Assembly: GCF_020216685.1 (NCBI RefSeq)
Contig: NZ_JAIWNS010000212.1
Location: 1-8,296 of the forward strand
DNA length: 8,296 nt
DNA from: Methanospirillum hungatei
GTDB lineage: Archaea > Halobacteriota > Methanomicrobia > Methanomicrobiales > Methanospirillaceae
Direction of reading: 5' to 3'
The notes under the pieces are model-generated. The model ran no database searches. It worked only from the letters and a program-made list of their open reading frames with translations, and was not told where the DNA came from. Shown here in pieces: positions 5,727-8,296 of the stretch; position 1 is the first letter of the stretch, and every line of letters begins with the position of its first letter. The position numbers were made by a program, and so were the translations under genes.

Positions 5727-8296
5727 CCGGACCAGACCCCATCCTCTCATCCCTTTTAACACTTACCAGGCAGGGGCAGGTTGTAGAGGTCAGGATCATC
5801 ACCCAGGATGGAATCGGATCAGGATACTACAACAATTTGGCAAAACTCGCACAGGCGGTGAAGATCCTTGACTCAAATCCGCAGATCAAAGGGATTTACA
5901 TCACTTTAAACGAGATAAACCCGGCACTTCTTGCAAGGAGGGAGAACCGGATTATCATGCGTCTTACAAAAAAGGATGCAACAACCGCAGATCATGATAT
6001 CACCCGCAGAGTCTGGCTTCCGATAGACATCGATCCCAAGCGTCCGTCCGGAGTCTCCTCCTCTGACGAGGAACATGCGGCAGCGTTCAGAAAGGCGGAT
6101 GAGATTGCTGCATATCTCACTTCTCTTGGCTGGCCCGCACCTCTTCGTGCAGATTCAGGAAACGGGGCCCATCTCTTGTACCGGATAGACCTGCCCAATG
6201 ATGATGACAGTCGGGAACTTATCAAATCCTGCCTGCATAACCTCCATCTCCTCTTCTCTGATGAGGTCTCTACGGTTGATTGTGCCAACTTTAACGCAGC
6301 CCGGATATGGAAACTCTATGGCACTACATCACGAAAAGGTGATAATACAATCGAGCGTCCTCATCGAAAGGCCCGTCTTTTTGCAGGACCTGACAGACTT
6401 ACACCGGTTCCCGATTCTGACCTTCACCGTCTTGGTCAAATCTTTCCAAAAGAACCGGAGAAGATGACCAGGACCGGAAAAGAAGAACCAGTAACCGACC
6501 TTGCCACCTGGCTCACAAGTCATGACCTTGGTTATGTGGCAAAACCCTACGCTGACGGGACCCTCTATATCCTTGACCAATGTCCCTACTCTGACGCCCA
6601 TCAGGACGGAGCATATGCCATCCAGTTCAGTTCAGGCGCAATCTTTGCCGGATGTCATCATGATTCGTGCGGAGGAGGAACCCAGCGGTGGCGGGATTTA
6701 AAACGCATGTATGACGGGACCATTGATATTGAAGACCGACTGAAAAAACTCCGGAGGGATCGGATTTTGGATAAAGCGGTCTATGAAGGGAGAGTTCCTG
6801 CATCACTATCTGATCCTGGAATAGAGGAGAAAGCAGAACGGATTCTCACCACAGCAGATCCTATCCCGTACATGCTTGACACCTTCTCCCAGGACCATGA
6901 AGGAGACCGGGTCGTTGCCGAGTGCCTCATCATGTCCCTTGCATCCCGGTCGGTGATCAACTCCAAGGGACTTCATGTCTCGATAACCGGAGAGTCAGGG
7001 AAGGGCAAGTCTCACGCCATTGATACCATGATGAATCTTGTCCCGCCGGAAGTCAGGCTTAGTGGCCGGATGAGTGACAAGGCACTCTTTTACATCAAGG
7101 ATCTTCAGCCAGGGATGGTCATTGCCCTTGACGATGTAACGCTTTCAGATCAGATGCAGGAGATATTAAAGGGCGTAACCACATCATTTCAGCGTCCGTT
7201 CACCTACCGTACGGTAAGTAAAGACCGGAACGCTGTTACCTGCACTATCCCGGAGCGATGTGTCTGGTGGATAGCCAAGGTGGAAGGTGCCGGGGATGAC
7301 CAGGTCTTTAACCGTATGCTGACCGCCTGGATTGATGATAGTGAGGAGCAGGATAAACGGGTGTTATCCCGGATGCTGGCAGAGGCTGCACGCCCTCCAG
7401 ATACCAGAGGAGAAGACCGGGAGGATGTGCTGGTTGTCAGGGAGATGTGGCGAAAGCTTGAGCCTGCCTTTGTTCTAATCCCCTATGCAGAGCGTATTCA
7501 GTTCCAGTCTGCGTCGAACCGGAGAAACCCGGACATGCTGCTTGATCTGATAAAGACTCATGCAATTCTCATGCAGTTTCAACGGGAGCGGACGATCCGG
7601 AATGGGATGGTCTGTATCTCTGCGACCCATGAGGATTTTTCAGAAGCGGTACGGCTGTATGATGCTCTCAATGGTGAGACCGGTGGCCAGTCCACAAAAC
7701 TGACGAGGCGGGAAGCTACCCTCATCACTTCTATTGAGAAACTGGGGCTTGTTGAGATGACGGTCCCGGAGCTGCAAAAGATTACCGGGTGGGCGAGTTC
7801 ATCTCTCTATAAACTCCTGAACGGGTATAATTCCCGTGGAAATACCTACTCCGGCCTACTTGAGAAATGTCCTGCCATATCGGTGTATGAGCGGTCGGTG
7901 ACGACAGGTGAGGATGGACGGACGATTCATCGAAAGACAAAGGTCTATGCCTGGGATTCATCCCTGTATGCTGCATGGGTGAAGGGTGGAGCGGTCAGTC
8001 TCCGCGATGAGCCCGGGGATAATGAGCGTGATTTCAGCGATCATGATCCGTTTGATCCTGATTCAGACAGTCCTTTAGATCTGGATGATCCCTATGACTC
8101 CAACGATTCATCTCCGATAAATGAATCCGACTCTCATGACCATGGTGATTGCCGTATGGGCTCAGATACTCTGGAGGTCTATGAGTACACATCCGGTCAG
8201 CCAGGCCATTCAGGTCATCCAGATCAGCCGGGTACGGAATGTCTGAACGGTCAGGATGGTCAGGATTGTCAGGAGAGATCAGTCAGTGAAGCAGTG
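5723..8296 (+). CDS. Primase-helicase replication protein (AEP primase, zinc motif, P-loop ATPase), runs off right edge
   Basis: At least 858 residues with no stop in the window. Residues about 1-240 form an archaeo-eukaryotic primase/polymerase domain: catalytic D102-I-D104, the S-G-N-G-A-H box (145-150), and D186 followed by N-x-A-R-I-W-K-L-Y-G-T and the R-K-G-D...R-P-H-R segment. A zinc motif follows with C287, H293, C311 and C316 (C-P-Y-S-D-A-H ... C-H-H-D-S-C). The ATPase has Walker A G-E-S-G-K-G-K-S-H (423-431, Lys429) and Walker B V-I-A-L-D-D-V (Asp470, Asp471), with an arginine in F-N-R (Arg531) as a possible finger. A winged-helix-like region spans about 590-705. From about 762 the protein turns acidic and low-complexity, then into Gly-Gln/His tripeptide repeats. 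It would prime and unwind DNA at an element's origin. The start has GGAGGT at 5712-5717 and an ATGA overlap with the nuclease-like gene. Part of the winged-helix-like region is duplicated in the inverted remnant at 4467-4822. Confidence 0.85.
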   Translation, partial: MTGPDPILSSLLTLTRQGQVVEVRIITQDGIGSGYYNNLAKLAQAVKILDSNPQIKGIYITLNEINPALLARRENRIIMRLTKKDATTADHDITRRVWLPIDIDPKRPSGVSSSDEEHAAAFRKADEIAAYLTSLGWPAPLRADSGNGAHLLYRIDLPNDDDSRELIKSCLHNLHLLFSDEVSTVDCANFNAARIWKLYGTTSRKGDNTIERPHRKARLFAGPDRLTPVPDSDLHRLGQIFPKEPEKMTRTGKEEPVTDLATWLTSHDLGYVAKPYADGTLYILDQCPYSDAHQDGAYAIQFSSGAIFAGCHHDSCGGGTQRWRDLKRMYDGTIDIEDRLKKLRRDRILDKAVYEGRVPASLSDPGIEEKAERILTTADPIPYMLDTFSQDHEGDRVVAECLIMSLASRSVINSKGLHVSITGESGKGKSHAIDTMMNLVPPEVRLSGRMSDKALFYIKDLQPGMVIALDDVTLSDQMQEILKGVTTSFQRPFTYRTVSKDRNAVTCTIPERCVWWIAKVEGAGDDQVFNRMLTAWIDDSEEQDKRVLSRMLAEAARPPDTRGEDREDVLVVREMWRKLEPAFVLIPYAERIQFQSASNRRNPDMLLDLIKTHAILMQFQRERTIRNGMVCISATHEDFSEAVRLYDALNGETGGQSTKLTRREATLITSIEKLGLVEMTVPELQKITGWASSSLYKLLNGYNSRGNTYSGLLEKCPAISVYERSVTTGEDGRTIHRKTKVYAWDSSLYAAWVKGGAVSLRDEPGDNERDFSDHDPFDPDSDSPLDLDDPYDSNDSSPINESDSHDHGDCRMGSDTLEVYEYTSGQPGHSGHPDQPGTECLNGQDGQDCQERSVSEAV
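8195..8275 (+). repeat. 9-base tandem repeats in the primase-helicase tail
   Basis: From 8195 to 8230 four in-frame 9-base units encode G-Q-P, G-H-S, G-H-P, D-Q-P. After an 18-base break, 8249-8275 holds three more (two identical GGTCAGGAT units, then TGTCAGGAG) encoding G-Q-D, G-Q-D, C-Q-E. The motif GGTCAGG/GTCAGGA recurs. The repeats may continue beyond the window. They could be a flexible protein linker that expands by slippage or, less likely, iteron-like DNA sites inside the gene. Confidence 0.6.

Noticed and set aside
5992..6966. Frames on both strands inside the primase domain and zinc motif
   Set aside because: The long primase-helicase frame with catalytic motifs explains this stretch; the others are shadows.
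7782..7976. Minus-strand 64-codon frame inside the winged-helix-like region
   Set aside because: Antisense shadow of the primase-helicase, without start signals.
8195..8275. Possible CRISPR-like array from short repeats
   Set aside because: Units are nine bases, without spacers, and stay in the reading frame; this is a coding tandem repeat.

Overview
The window looks like chromosome of a methanogenic archaeon, most likely a Methanospirillum-like member of the Methanomicrobiales. This is inferred from TATA-type promoters (TTTAAATA, TATATTTTA), strong GGAGG-type ribosome binding sites, and a sensor kinase with seven membrane helices, two PAS domains and an I-T-R-H-D-I-L-N-Q phosphoacceptor box typical of that group. 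No rRNA, tRNA or CRISPR was seen, so the assignment rests on protein character alone.

The left part (1-2216) lies on the minus strand. In order of transcription it holds a major facilitator transporter (996-2216), a small or decayed reading frame (692-817, open back to 940), and the N-terminal 230 residues of a MutS-family ATPase (691 to beyond the left edge). The MutS start abuts the stop of the small frame.

The middle part (2217-4445, plus strand) is a promoter and leader with two mutually exclusive hairpins, then a membrane histidine kinase gene. An in-frame TGA at 2694-2696 splits this gene, which otherwise keeps one frame from 2352 to 4445.

The right part is accessory. On the minus strand at 4467-4822 is a frameshifted remnant whose product matches, by eye, the C-terminal winged-helix-like region of the large gene that follows it in the opposite orientation. 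Between the two lies a gene-free control region (4823-5157) with a hairpin, a TATA box and several palindromes. A tight plus-strand operon follows: a 75-residue unknown protein (5158-5385), a 114-residue PD-(D/E)XK-like protein without the usual catalytic E-x-K (5382-5726), and a primase-helicase of at least 858 residues that runs off the right edge (5723-8296). All three genes overlap by ATGA. The primase-helicase carries an archaeo-eukaryotic primase domain, a zinc-binding motif, a Walker A/B ATPase and a repetitive acidic tail. It is the expected replication protein of a plasmid- or virus-derived integrated element. The inverted remnant beside it suggests that related elements have occupied this locus more than once.
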